Below, piece after piece: positions 10,796 to 20,639 of a stretch of 64,000 nucleotides of DNA. Position numbers and translations under genes: made by a program. The notes under the pieces were generated by a model. The model saw only the letters and a program-made list of their open reading frames with translations, was not told the origin of the DNA and did not search any database. Position 1 is the stretch's first letter. Each line of letters begins with the position of its first letter. The DNA is from Codonopsis lanceolata. Taxonomy: Eukaryota; Streptophyta; Magnoliopsida; Asterales; Campanulaceae. The stretch covers positions 160,158,302 to 160,222,301 of the forward strand of contig CM028377.1 in assembly GCA_013146195.2 (NCBI GenBank), given 5' to 3'.

Positions 10796-12053
10796 TGATC
10801 GTGTCTTATTTTATTTAATTCCTTGCAAGTGCTCAAGACTATTGCAAAATAGTTTTGGGAAGCAAGGGTTGAACCACATAAACAAGAAAATACTGATGAC
10901 AAGAATATCGGTAGCAATTAAACTAAAGGGGAATTTTTTTTATTTTCTTTTATTCTAGTTTTATTCTACTAAAACATGAAATGTACTTAACTAAGCAGCA
11001 ATCACAGTTATAAAGATCTGTATGGAGGAGGGAAATCTAGGATTGGAGTTTCACTTGATCTACTATATGACTTATTTAAATACAGTATCATTCAATACCT
11101 TGGGTTCGTTCACAAAAGATAGATATAAATTGTCAAATTATAGTTCAGTCTCCATCCCAAATAATTCATTCAATTTATATCCTAAGAACAAAACATATGA
11201 ATCCTATCTGTCACTTAGGTCATATATATGAACCTGACCCTAACTTATCACTCTCGTGCATCGATAAGGTCAATTTATCATGATGGTGAGCCAATGTACG
11301 ACATAAGCATTTGGTCGTGCAGCTATCCGCACCTCTAGGTCTTTACTACTTGCAATTCCATTCATTTGGTTAAAGCTAGACAGTAAAGAGGTTGATAAAC
11401 ATCACAATCAACAAGAATTGAATGAATAAAAATATATTAAGCAATAGATTCGATACAAGTTACCTCCCAATTCCTAGATTAATGGACGGTTATTTCATCC
11501 TTGACGATGAACCAAACAGCGGGATGAAGGAATACATGAATCGATCTTCAAAACTATAATTACAATCACTAAACTGAGTGATACAAACTAAAATCGGTGT
11601 TAGAACCGTTTCCTAGGAATTTCTGGACGTCCTTTGGCTTTGGCTACCATCTTCTATATATATCAAGGTGTCCTAAGGGGAGTAGGAGATACAATCCAGG
11701 TGAAATACCCACAAAGGCGGTTTTGGGGACCTTGCGGTCGCAAGGCGTGTATACCTTGCATCCGCAAGGGTCTTGAACGGGCAATGCTGCATACTGGCTA
11801 CCTTGCGAGGGCAAGGCCTTGGAGGCATGCGGTCGCAAGGTGTCCAGATTTCTTCTTTGTCATCTTTTCAAATGTTTCACTTTGTACCCTTCTTCGAAAT
11901 CTTCAATAAAAGCTCTATAAATCTCATAAGTTCACTTAAAACTCTGAAACTCACAATACAGCTCAAAAACATATTAGTAGCCAAAAGCCTCGTAGAATCG
12001 CTATTTCTAAGTCATAAAAGTACCTAATAATGACGTATAAAATACGTCTATCA
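10796..12053 (-). mobile_element. 5' LTR of an Athila-like gypsy element (minus strand)
   Basis: On the minus strand the LTR starts TGATAGACGTATTTTATACG (12053 downwards) and ends GACACGATCA at 10796, giving 1258 bp with TG...CA ends. The PBS and gag remnant follow immediately, so this is a 5' LTR in reverse orientation. Its partner LTR is not in the window. The start contains the inverted pair GACGTATTTTATACGTC. A cluster of short palindromes lies inside at 11731-11840. Confidence 0.7.
11731..11840. repeat. Four spaced GC-rich palindromic motifs inside the LTR
   Basis: CTTGCGGTCGCAAGG (11731), CCTTGCATCCGCAAGGG (11754), CCTTGCGAGGGCAAGG (11801) and GCATGCGGTCGCAAGG (11825) are variants of one CCTTGCG-N-CGCAAGG palindrome in an otherwise AT-rich LTR. 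Confidence 0.7.
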
Positions 12054-12421
12054 AAAAGCAATTCTCTAATGATTTCCTAAATCTACATTTGGAAGAAGGA
12101 TTAAGTGTGTTGTTATTCTGAACATATATTCGTGCACAGCCACTTAAGACTTCTCTGAATCTAAGCCTTACAATTTCCACTGCTTAAACTCTTTCAATCA
12201 GGCTTTTGATTTACTGGCAGTTCACCAGAAGAGTTCATTACTCGGCTAAGAGCAAGTCTGCTATTTCGTGTTACCAGCAGACATGCTTATCGTGTTAACT
12301 GCCTATGCCGTTAAAACCTACACTTTGAATACAAGAAGAAAAGTTTTTAACTGACATCATAGGCTATTCATCGCCCCCTCTAGCCTATTTGAGCATCATT
12401 GAGGACCAACAATTTAACTTT
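12054..12421. other. Possible copia (SIRE-type) LTR end remnant
   Basis: CATCATAGGCTATTCATCGC followed by CCCCTCTAGCCTATTTGAGC (about 12356-12395) resembles the CTATTCACCCCCCTCTAG end of LTRs in Maximus/SIRE copia elements. No primer site or second LTR follows, so this is a weak call. The rest of the stretch shows nothing else. Confidence 0.25.
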
Positions 12422-12423
12422 TA

Positions 12424-12718
12424 CTCCCTCCGTCCCAGATAAATATTCTTATTTTCTATTTTGGATGTCTTGAATAATGTTCCTAAACACTTTTGGTGTA
12501 CAAATTTTCTATCATTCTTCCTAATATATCTTTTCATATAATACTATCATTATTGCACATCCATGAGAGAGAATGAGTTTAATGGGTACACAATTAATGA
12601 AAGAGAGAGTGTGTGCAATTGGTATTATTGTCACAACATATTATACAACACATCATTAATTATATTTCGTACTCCTCGTGTTTTGTGCAATAGGAACATT
12701 TATCTGGGACGGAGGGAG
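12424..12718. mobile_element. Stowaway-like MITE
   Basis: The left end CTCCCTCCGTCCCAGATAAAT mirrors the right end ATTTATCTGGGACGGAGGGAG, giving 295 bp flanked by TA on both sides. This is the Tc1/mariner Stowaway structure. A related tandem unit at about 12875-12885 reads ACTTTTATCAATTTT without the element, which is an empty-site copy of the same target. No coding capacity. Confidence 0.92.
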
Positions 12719-12979
12719 TATCAATTTTGGGCCTAATATGAAATCGAAGACAGGGCCACGAAAAAGTTAGGATCGGCCTTGTTCAGCACTACTGGACTCC
12801 AAACATTCATGTCTAAAACACAACCACACCACAAACAGAAATACATAATTTATTTTTATATTTTTGGTATTTAACTTTTATCAATTTTGAACTTAATATG
12901 AAATCGAAGACAGGGCCCCGAAAAAGTAAGGATCGACCTTGATCAAAACTACTCAACTCCAAATATTCATGGCTAAAAG
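12719..12979. repeat. 160-bp direct tandem duplication, second copy split by a transposon
   Basis: TATCAATTTTG begins copies at 12719 and 12879. Both then read AATATGAAATCGAAGACAGG and continue alike. The second copy is interrupted at 12979 and resumes at 18431 (GTTAAAAGACAACGCACCAC), matching CTAAAACACAACCACACCAC of the first copy. The intact first copy therefore shows what the locus looked like before the 5.45-kb insertion. Confidence 0.85.
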
Positions 12980-13574
12980 TAGAGTTGTCAATCTATGTCC
13001 ACCCACATTTGTCCGCCCAGACCACCCACTAAATAATGGGTATGAGCACACTTAGAACTAATTTGTGCCCATCACTTATAATGGGCATATCTCGACTTAA
13101 ATGGGCGCCCACTTATCACTCCCGCTAAAACATAAAACATAATCGTCAACGTGATTTCTTAGTGTCTCTATCATCTCTCTGAAGCTACTGCGGTCTTTGC
13201 TCTCATATCTCTCTGTCCTCTTCCTATCCTCATGTGAAAATCTTAAAGTTGTTGATTCTCTTGCTTTTTGAAGATGTGAATTCAGGGCTGGCCCTGAACA
13301 TTTGGGGGCCCTTGGCCAAAAAAAATAAAATGGCCCCTGTAAAGATATAAAAATAAAAAATTTGATTAAGAAAAATTGAACGACAAGGAGGAGATTAAAA
13401 CCCTTGATCTCTTAAACAACAACAAAGTATATAATCTATTGAGGCATTGAATACATTATTACATCAAATGTACATTATATATTAATATTATACATCTATG
13501 ATAACCCGTTTCTTTGAACTCCTCCCGTTAATGGGTTTCAAAACATTTCAAAACATTTGAGTTGTGTGGATCCC

Positions 13575-13612
<38 letters not shown>

Positions 13613-13846
13613 ATAATATTTACAACATGCATAATTACTTTATTTACATTTTATTATATTATATTAATATTTACCTAATTATAATAATATTATTATTTAC
13701 ATAGCATGCATGTATATAGTATTTACATTATACACATTTAATTAATTATAACATGCATGAGTATTTACATTATTGCTATATTGTCTAATTATAACATTAC
13801 TATTTACATTACATGTATATATATTAATAGGGTAAGACAAATAAAT

Positions 13847-14721
13847 TGGTACTTACCTTTTGTTGCGTGAATGTCTAACCCGGTATATAAGCCTAGGCTT
13901 TAGCCAACTAGGCGCTTGAAGAATCTGATTGCGTTTCCCTTATCCTTTCCGAAAAAGGAAGTCTTTTTATATATACATTACCTGAAGTCCGATATGTATA
14001 TGGCTGAAGTCTGAATATGATATGATATGATTATGGATATGAGTATGGATATAGATATGGATATGAATATGGATATGGGTATGAGTATGAATATATAATC
14101 GGCTTGCCAGGAGGCAAAGACTAGATCTTTGGATGGCTCGCTGTGGGGTGCAAGCGAAGAGGATTTCTTCTTCTTCTTCGTCTTCTTCGGGAGAGGTGGC
14201 TTCGGGAAGGCGTATGAATGTATGAAGGGAGTATCGATGGCTGATGGATGGATGTGTGAAGGGTGCCTACTGAGGCTTTTATGGGTTAGAAATTAGAAAG
14301 CCCGAGACCTCTATTTATAGGAGTAAACGACCGATTAAATGACAGCGTATATTCACAATTCATGCATGGCGCGCCAAGTGTAAGCCTGAGACGAAGACAT
14401 CAGAAGACGCACGAGGCGACTGGAGAAAACGATAGCGTTTAAGCTTCCTAGAGAAGCAAAGGAGCATGGAGTGGCAACAAGGCCTGAGGAGTGGCTCCCC
14501 AAAGCTTGGAGCAACACCATCAAGATTTTAATGGCCAAAAAGGAATATCGCCCAGGCCCTTCATCTTATATTATGCTATGTTATGATTTAACTATCGTTA
14601 AGTCCAGTTAACTGAAACAGTAACGGAAAGTCATTTTTATAAGTCAAATAATTTTATAAAATATATATTATCATTATTATATAACATTATATCGCAGGGA
14701 TACGAAATTGGGATGTCTACA
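13847..14721 (-). mobile_element. Solo-LTR-like insertion inside the hAT element
   Basis: On the minus strand this starts TGTAGACATCCCAATTTCGT and ends GGTAAGTACCA, i.e. TG...CA, 875 bp, with a TATAAATAG box (minus strand, about 14313-14321) in LTR-like position. It contains a GGATAT-rich minisatellite. I do not find a matching 5-bp duplication (TAAAT against ACATT), so the boundaries or the solo-LTR reading may be wrong. Confidence 0.4.
14022..14097. repeat. GGATATGA/GAGTATGG hexamer-based minisatellite
   Basis: A run of TATGATATGATTATGGATATG followed by repeated GAGTATGGATATAGATATGG-like words, purely A/T/G with a 6-bp rhythm. Likely slippage-derived. Confidence 0.8.
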
Positions 14722-14984
14722 ACATTTTTAAAGCAGAATTTACAAACTAAAATTAATAAAAAGTTGACAACATCTTACCAAGGTACGAACCTAGGTTATT
14801 CATTCATTCAAATCTAAAAGCACCATGCTTAACAATTATACCAAGCTACCAATTGTTAAAACGTACAACATTAAATTATATATACAATATAATAGATAGT
14901 TTCTACAAATTTGGGTCCCCAAAAATTAGGGGTCCATGGTCGTCGCCCTTCCGATCATGCCTCAGAGCCGGCCCTGTGTGAATT

Positions 14985-15888
14985 AAAGGTTAGACTTACT
15001 TTCCTCTCATTTTCTCTCTTTATATATCACATTAAATCAATACTACATTCATCTTTGATTTCTAGGGCTCATTCGTTAATCAGATCTTAATTCTCTATCT
15101 TTTTCATTTTTCTATGTTTTTTTGTTAAGGTTTAATTTCAGAACCGAATTCGTGGCAGATAATCACGTTTTTCTTGGAAATTTGTTCTCTTCCTTAGCTT
15201 GAATCGTGGGTTCGAAAAAAAGTTCATTTAGGTTTAATGTGGATTACAAATTTTGTAACTTATTGAAATGGAAAATTGATTGATTTAGCCCTTTTGGGGC
15301 TTGTAGGAGATTTCAGGTAAATGGTTAAGGAAAAATCACCAACCGATGGAGGATTCTTTTTGGGAAGTACTCTGTTTTTTCACCACGAATGGGTATTTCA
15401 ATGTGAAACCAAAGCTAATGCCTCCGTTGGTTCAGGCACTAATTAATATAATTGTTCATTTGTGTGTACTTTTAGTGAGTTGCTCTCATCTCAAGGAGGA
15501 TTAATGAGTTATTGTGATTTTTGTGAAAGGAAATGCATTTTCGGAATTATTAGATAATTTTATATTAGTGAGTAAATGACTAACTATGGGTGTCCATACC
15601 TATTTATTGCCCGCTTATTTATGCACATTTATCAACGATGAATTTATCAAGTACATCTCTTTGATTCATACAATATTCTTTCATGGTCTTTGACCAGTCA
15701 AAAAACGGAATAAATCGAACAAACGAAAATATCCTTCGGATTTTAAGGTTGAATACTCGACCTTGAGAACACTATATTGGTTTTAAAAGCTAAAAGGATA
15801 TTATGGAAAATTCGTCACAAAAGAGGTTATGAAAGAATATTTTTTTAGAGTTATGTTAGTTTTGAGTTTGATAGGTTTGAAAATGTTA
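14985..15888. other. Interior of the 5.45-kb hAT-like element, leader-like sequence
   Basis: Pyrimidine-rich CTTTCCTCTCATTTTCTCTC, a TATA-like TTTATATATCAC (about 15020) and later T-rich stretches look like a plant 5' leader and intron, but no ORF of note follows. It could be the transposon's own former leader or a captured gene fragment. A search would be needed. Confidence 0.3.
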
Positions 15889-16008
15889 TTAATAAATGAT
15901 GTGGTCTCCTGTAAGACGGTCTTACTGATTCTTATCCGTAAGACGGAGCCCCATTTAGGAATTCGTGGGTTAATAATTAAATATGTTAATAAAAAACATA
16001 GTCATGTG

Positions 16009-16075
16009 TTTGGCAAGATGGATGGAAGCGCTGCTTGAAGGTTAGGTCAACTAAAGGTCGGCGGTTCAAAACCCT
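16009..16075 (+). other. tRNA-like A/B-box segment in MULE left inverted repeat
   Basis: TGGCAAGATGGATGGAAGCG followed about 45 bp later by GGTCGGCGGTTCAAAACCC. The second part matches the RNA polymerase III B box (GGTTCRANNCC), and the first sits where an A box would. The right repeat and both repeats of the other MULE copy carry the same arrangement. Confidence 0.5.
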
Positions 16076-16289
16076 AGGCTACGTAATTTGGTTTTAATTC
16101 TTCTTAATGAGAATTATAAATTTGCAGATCATAATAAATTAATAATACGTTAAAAAAAGTCATAAACACAACAAATCTCATAAGTTGTTGGAATTTGCAT
16201 GGTTTAAGGTTCGAAATCTCTTACGATTGTTTTTATGTTTTATTACCGAGATATGTCATTTTGACATTGTTTACATTTACGATCAATTA

Positions 16290-16680
16290 GAGTGTTACTT
16301 TTAGGCTTGACGTGTGTCACTTTGAGAACAAAAGTGTGTCACTTTTTGATAATTGTTGCCTTAGGTCTGATTAAGTTTTTTTTAGTTACTTTAAATCAGA
16401 GTGTCACTTTTAAACATAGAATGTGTCACTTTTAAGTTTTACGTGTGTCACTTTTGGCAAAAAAAAATCACTTTTCATCTTTAAATTTTATTAATAAGTG
16501 TCACGTTTAGTATGTCACTTTTATGTATTAATTGTGTCACTTTTAGGCATTAGGTGTGTCACTTTTGGTAAAACAACTCATTTTTATAATCATACAATTT
16601 GTATCAATAAGAGTGTCACTTTTAGGCTTGGAGTGTGTTACTTTTAGGACTAAAGTGTGTCACTTTTGAGCTAGTGATTT
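16290..16680 (+). repeat. Dispersed-to-tandem GTGTCACTTTT motif array (first block)
   Basis: The motif GTGTCACTTTT(T/A) recurs about a dozen times at irregular 20-50 bp spacing, with variants such as GTGTCACGTTT. It belongs to the interior of the MULE and recurs in inverted orientation in the second copy. Confidence 0.85.
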
Positions 16681-16839
16681 TAACAACAATAACCAATTGA
16701 ACACTACTGAAACATATCTTCTCATTCATAGAAATGTATATAATCTCAAGTGTCAATCGTGAAAAACACAAAACCATAACTTTTTCAAGTTAAAGTATAT
16801 GTTTCTTACTCAAACATACAAAATTTACTGAAAATATGT

Positions 16840-17045
16840 CTAAAATAAACGAGCATTAGGAGTCTTGGAACCAAATTCCTTGGCTTGATGGAAATCAGAA
16901 AAATCAGTAGTCTTTTTCTTGCCCTTTTCAATACTTCCCTTAATTCTTTTTCTCTTTCCCTTCGTAACAGAGCGAGCAGGATCTAGGCATGTAGAAGATT
17001 AACTTGAAACACGAGAGGATTCATTTTGGTCCGGTAAATTATTTA
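16840..17045 (-). pseudogene. FAR1/MULE-transposase-like C-terminal remnant, copy 1
   Basis: On the minus strand the translation contains DPARSVTKGKRKRIKG, then a Lys-rich stretch, and ends PNARLF and stop. The same piece is open in the second MULE copy (47469-47686). The D-P-x-x-x-x-TKG-x-x-KR pattern resembles the tail of FAR1/FHY3-type proteins and MULE transposases. It has an in-frame stop upstream and is embedded between repeat arrays, so it is a fossil. Family assignment is by pattern only. Confidence 0.4.
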
Positions 17046-17780
17046 AGAAAGAGTGTCACTTTTTAGTATTAATAGTGTCACTTTTTAGTATTAAGAGTGT
17101 CACTTTTTAGTATTAAATGTGTCACTTTTTGTATTAAGAGCGTCACTTTTTAGTATTAAGAGTGACACTTTTTAGTATTAAATGTGTCACTTTTTAGTAA
17201 TAAGAGTGTTACTTTGTATTTTAATAAAAATTATAATAAATTTTCATTTATAGTCACTTTTATGTTTTTAATGTGTCACGTTTGGTTTTAAATGTATCAT
17301 TTAATGTCACTTTTTAATATTAAATGTGTCACTTTTTAGTATTAAGAGTGTCACTTTTTAGTATTAAGAGTGTTACTTTGTATTTTAATAAAAATTATAA
17401 TAAATTTTCATTTATAGTCACTTTTATGTTTTTAATGTGTCACGTTTGGTTTTAAATGTATCATTTAATGTCACTTTTTAATATTAAATGTGTCACTTTT
17501 TAGTATTAAGAGTGTCACTTTTTAGTATTAAGAGTGTTATCAGTTGCACTGTTCTCAAACCCTGTATCATTTCGGGCACATCTCGCGATTTTCCTGGTAG
17601 TAGCAATGAGGGACCGGAACTACTACCCCAGGATTCAAAAAAAAAAAAAAAAAAAAAAAAGTGTTACTTTGAATTTTAATGAGAATTATAATAAATTTCC
17701 TTTTATAGTGTTACTTTTAACATTAAAATGTGTCATTTTTGTGTTTTCAATGTGTCACGTTTGACTTTAAATGTGTCATT
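17046..17780 (+). repeat. 22-bp GTGTCACTTTTTAGTATTAA tandem array (second block)
   Basis: Runs of GTGTCACTTTTTAGTATTAA separated by GA or AT give a 22-bp period (17051-17205). A longer segment of about 163 bp containing further copies is then duplicated (about 17207-17370 and 17371-17533). The block continues past a poly(A)-tailed insert to about 17780. Confidence 0.88.
17540..17660 (+). mobile_element. Short poly(A)-tailed retroposed insert
   Basis: About 97 bp of unrelated, less AT-rich sequence ends in 24 consecutive A residues (17637-17660). The repeat array is interrupted exactly here, with GTGTTA on both sides (17534-17539 and 17661-17666), a short target duplication. These are the marks of a reverse-transcribed RNA (truncated LINE, SINE or gene cDNA). 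The source is not recognised. The second MULE copy lacks it. Confidence 0.75.
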
Positions 17781-18173
17781 TAGCATTTCGTCAAAGTCCG
17801 TTAGGATCCGTCAAGTATCCCAAGGCAATTGATACTAACGGATGGTTAACGGAGCTGATAAAGGAGTAAACTTTAAGGCGTGGAAAACATAAGAATTTCG
17901 GTGAAATTTAAAACAAAACAATGATACACAAAGAGTTTCAAACCGCCAACCTTCCTTCACCAAATCTAAGGTCACTGACCAACTTAACTAACAGATTATT
18001 ATGTTTTTAATTAACATGTTTAGATATTAACCCGTGAGAGCATTAAAAGGAAATATTGCAAGCTTCAAGGTTTCGAACCGCGACCAACTTAACTAACAGA
18101 TTATTATGTTTTTAATTAACATGCTTAGATATTAACCCGTGAGAGCATTAAAAGGAAAAATTGCAAGCTTCAA

Positions 18174-18239
18174 GGTTTCGAACCGCTGACCTCCCCTCCC
18201 ACAAGCCTTTAAGTGATGTAGCCAACCAACTCAGCTAAC
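18174..18239 (-). other. tRNA-like A/B-box segment in MULE right inverted repeat
   Basis: On the minus strand: TTAGCTGAGTTGGTTGGCTA (A-box-like; compare tRNA TRGCTCAGTTGGTTAG), then GGAGGTCAGCGGTTCGAAACC-like sequence (B box) 53 bp from A-box start to B-box start. The match to tRNA is best in this arm. No acceptor stem is seen, so it is a tRNA-derived relic and not a tRNA gene. Confidence 0.55.
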
Positions 18240-18701
18240 ATTAATTTATGATATTATTTAACATGTTTATCTATTAACCCGCGAATTCCTAAATGGGGCT
18301 CCGTCTTACGGATTTAGGATCCGTAAGACCGTCCTACACAAGTTTTTGCCTTAATAAATATACCTATTTATCAAATGGACATTTACTCACCCGTTCATTT
18401 AAGTCTACACCCGTTCATTTGCCACCTCTAGTTAAAAGACAACGCACCACAAACGGGAATGTGAGATCATCAACAAAACAAGAATTAGGATCGGTAGCGA
18501 CATTAAAGCCACTATTAATGGTAATCTAAAGATGTTGCCATAAGGTACAATATTTCCAATTCCTCTCCCCTCTGAAAATATTTGGGATGAAGAAATAGAC
18601 TACTCCCAAAACTTATTTGAGCTTACTGGCAAACATCTAGGTTTGAAAAGGGAACCTATTTGAAAAAGGGATTTATCTCCCCTCGTGAAGATTGTGGCAT
18701 A

Positions 18702-18815
18702 TAGGGGTGGTAAAATGAGTGTTATGGATAATAATGTGTTATTTTATTATTTATGGTTATTCATGGATAATAAATTAACTCATGATTATCTATAATATCC
18801 ATTTTGTCACCCCTA
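18702..18815. mobile_element. Small TAG...CTA MITE (114 bp)
   Basis: TAGGGGTGGTAAAATG at the left mirrors CATTTTGTCACCCCTA at the right. The interior repeats ATGGATAATAAT/TTATTCATGGATAATAAA words. The flanks GTGGCATA and ATGACACA agree at only 5 of 8 positions, so the duplication has decayed or the ends are slightly off. Confidence 0.6.
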
Positions 18816-18823
18816 ATGACACA

Positions 18824-20184
18824 CATTGGCGGACACAAGGTCAAGTGTATGGGGGCAGTTGCCCCCACTTGGGGTTTTTTTTGTGAAGGAATTGTTTTTT
18901 TTAAAAAATAATAATATGTTATATTGTACATTTTGCCCCCACCCGAATCAAATTTCTACAATTTGCCCCCACCTAAATAAAAAACAAATTATAATTGTGA
19001 TTTAATTTTTTTAAAAAATTAATAACCCTTATTTTAAAATAGCCCTAATTTGAAATAATCATAATTTTGAAATAGTCCTAATTGAGTATTTAATTTATGT
19101 AATTGTTGTAAATTGTGATTTATGAATTTGTGATAGATGATATATTGATATTATGATAATATTGTTTTATTTCCTAAAATTGTGTGTTCAATATCTTGTT
19201 AGGAAATGTATATTTATTTAATCTAAAATTAGAACATTTTAATTTAGGGGTTGAAGTAGTTGATTTATGAGAATTTTTTTATTTGTGTAGATTTCCAAAA
19301 TGTGGTTGATTTGAAAGAATTCGGTTTTAGTGATTATGGAGAAAGTTTTTAAACGGAAACCAAATTTGTGATCAATTTATAAATGATTGTCGTGTATTTA
19401 CTATTGAAAAATATTTGCTTAGGAACGTTACAAATGATGATACGATTAAATGATTTCAAAGTATGAAAACTAGGGGTGGAATCGGGATACCCCTCATCCC
19501 GATCCCGTCTCGATATAATTCGGGATTTCAATTTCCTTCCCGATAAATGTCGGGACCCGACGAATCGGGATCCCGATCAGTTCGGGATAATATTTATGAA
19601 CAATATTTTTTGACACTAAAATATTTTTAAAATGTCTCCATCATGATTAAGATTTCAGACTGTATATTTATAAGTATACTTGAATATTTACTTAATGGTG
19701 TATGTTGTTGAATCTGTCATTATGAACAAAATGCACTCCTCACTCGCAGGAGATGAGCTACACTAACTGCAGAAACGTGATAGACAAAAATAAAACCACA
19801 ACATTGTGAAAATAAATTTAACAAACATCATTAAGTAATTTTATTAAACACAAAACATGCATTGTTTAACACTCACAATATTTATAAAAAAATAAAAAAT
19901 AAAAAATAGTCGAGACGGGTTGGGATTCAGGAATCCCGACGGGATTGATAATCGGGACTGGTCGGGAATCCCGATGGGATTGATAATTATTCCGAAATAA
20001 GTCGGGAGGGGAAAAATCTCGACAAAATCGGAATTGGGATTTATCGGGATCGGGAAATGTCAGGACGGGTCGGAAAAAAACGGGATTTTTGCCAGTCCTA
20101 ATGAAAACGCGTAAGGAACAATTATGATTTGTAACTTTATTAAATGTGTGCACCCGATTGAGAAAATTCCTGCATCCGCCACTG
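18824..20184. mobile_element. Non-autonomous hAT transposon (1361 bp)
   Basis: The left end CATTGGCGGACACAAGG and right end CCTGCATCCGCCACTG form the CAGTGGCGGA-type hAT terminus. Perfect 8-bp duplications ATGACACA lie at 18816-18823 and 20185-20192. The interior is AT-rich with no transposase and includes a second hAT-like element (19471-20100). Confidence 0.92.
19471..20100. mobile_element. TAG...CTA hAT-like element nested in the previous one (630 bp)
   Basis: The ends TAGGGGTGGAATCGGG and TTTTTGCCAGTCCTA are flanked by perfect 8-bp duplications ATGAAAAC (19463-19470, 20101-20108). Both subterminal regions are packed with CGGGATCCCGA-derived palindromic words (TCGGGATCCCGATC, TCGGGACCCGAC, GGAATCCCGATGGG). 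The middle is AT-rich and noncoding. Confidence 0.93.
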
Positions 20185-20639
20185 ATGACACATATAATAT
20201 TAAAATCTCTTGATTGCGACAACTCTTTTTTTTATCTCCCCTCAAGAATCAGGAGCCAATTTAAGCCTTGTCACGAGCTAATTTTAGTCATGACCAACTA
20301 TTCATTATTTGTAAATTTTAAGACAATGTTCCTAAATTTCTTTGAACTCATAAATCAATTCAAGGTATAATGATAATTGTATAGTCATGTTTGTTTTTCT
20401 AAGACATGGTTAACCACTCATTATTTGACAAATGCTTTAATTATGTTGTATAAATAGTACTTCCTCCGTTTTCAAATTATCGTATATCTTTCTATTTTCG
20501 TCCGTTTTTAAATAATTGTCCTCGTTTAAAACTTTTCATTTTAAGAAAATATTTTTACCATTTTACTCTTACTTTTTCTACTTATTTTAATTATGATCAC
20601 ATACTCAAGTGTATTAAAGAAAACTACATATTTCATCAA

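Larger units (their letters stand above)
13283..14976. mobile_element. Non-autonomous hAT transposon (1694 bp)
   Basis: The ends CAGGGCTGGCCCTGA and TCAGAGCCGGCCCTG are inverted repeats with two mismatches. Perfect 8-bp target duplications TGTGAATT lie at 13275-13282 and 14977-14984, diagnostic of hAT. No transposase reading frame is seen. Much of its interior is an LTR-like insertion (13847-14721). Confidence 0.93.
15898..18350. mobile_element. Mutator-like element (MULE), copy 1, 2453 bp
   Basis: Perfect 9-bp target duplications TTAATAAAT lie at 15889-15897 and 18351-18359. The terminal inverted repeats run about 180 bp each, sharing GTAAGACGG(T/A)..., CGGAGCCCCATTTAGGAATTC, (G/C)GGGTTAATA and a GGTTC(A/G)AAACC block. 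The two tips differ: GATGTGGTCTCCTGTAAGAC on the left and, read inwards, GGCAAAAACTTGTGTAGGAC on the right. The second copy at 46796-48894 has the same two tips. Inside are arrays of GTGTCACTTTT, a FAR1-like C-terminal remnant and a poly(A)-tailed insert. No intact transposase. Confidence 0.92.
12980..18430. mobile_element. hAT-like element with TAG...CTA termini, split by nested insertions
   Basis: The left end TAGAGTTGTCAAT and the right end ATTTGCCACCTCTA form a short imperfect inverted repeat. Flanks are GCTAAAAG (12972-12979) and GTTAAAAG (18431-18438), a 7/8 match to the 8-bp duplication expected of hAT elements. The neighbouring intact tandem copy confirms the empty site. Subterminal sequence repeats AATGGGC/GCCCATT-type motifs (13030-13115) and CCCGTTCATTT (18391-18420). 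After removing the nested hAT (13283-14976) and MULE (15898-18350) about 1.3 kb remains. No transposase ORF is seen, so it is non-autonomous. Confidence 0.8.

Noticed and set aside
13847..14721. Complete solo LTR with target duplication
   Set aside because: No matching 5-bp flanks were found, so I kept it only as an LTR-like insertion.
15829..16038. 69-aa plus-strand frame
   Set aside because: It crosses the MULE left border and its inverted repeat; chance frame.
16009..16075. A functional tRNA gene in the MULE arm
   Set aside because: A and B boxes are present, but no acceptor stem or plausible cloverleaf can be drawn from either arm.
16290..17780. CRISPR-like array (regular repeats)
   Set aside because: Plant nuclear context, no unique spacers of constant length, and repeats lie inside a transposon with clear terminal repeats.
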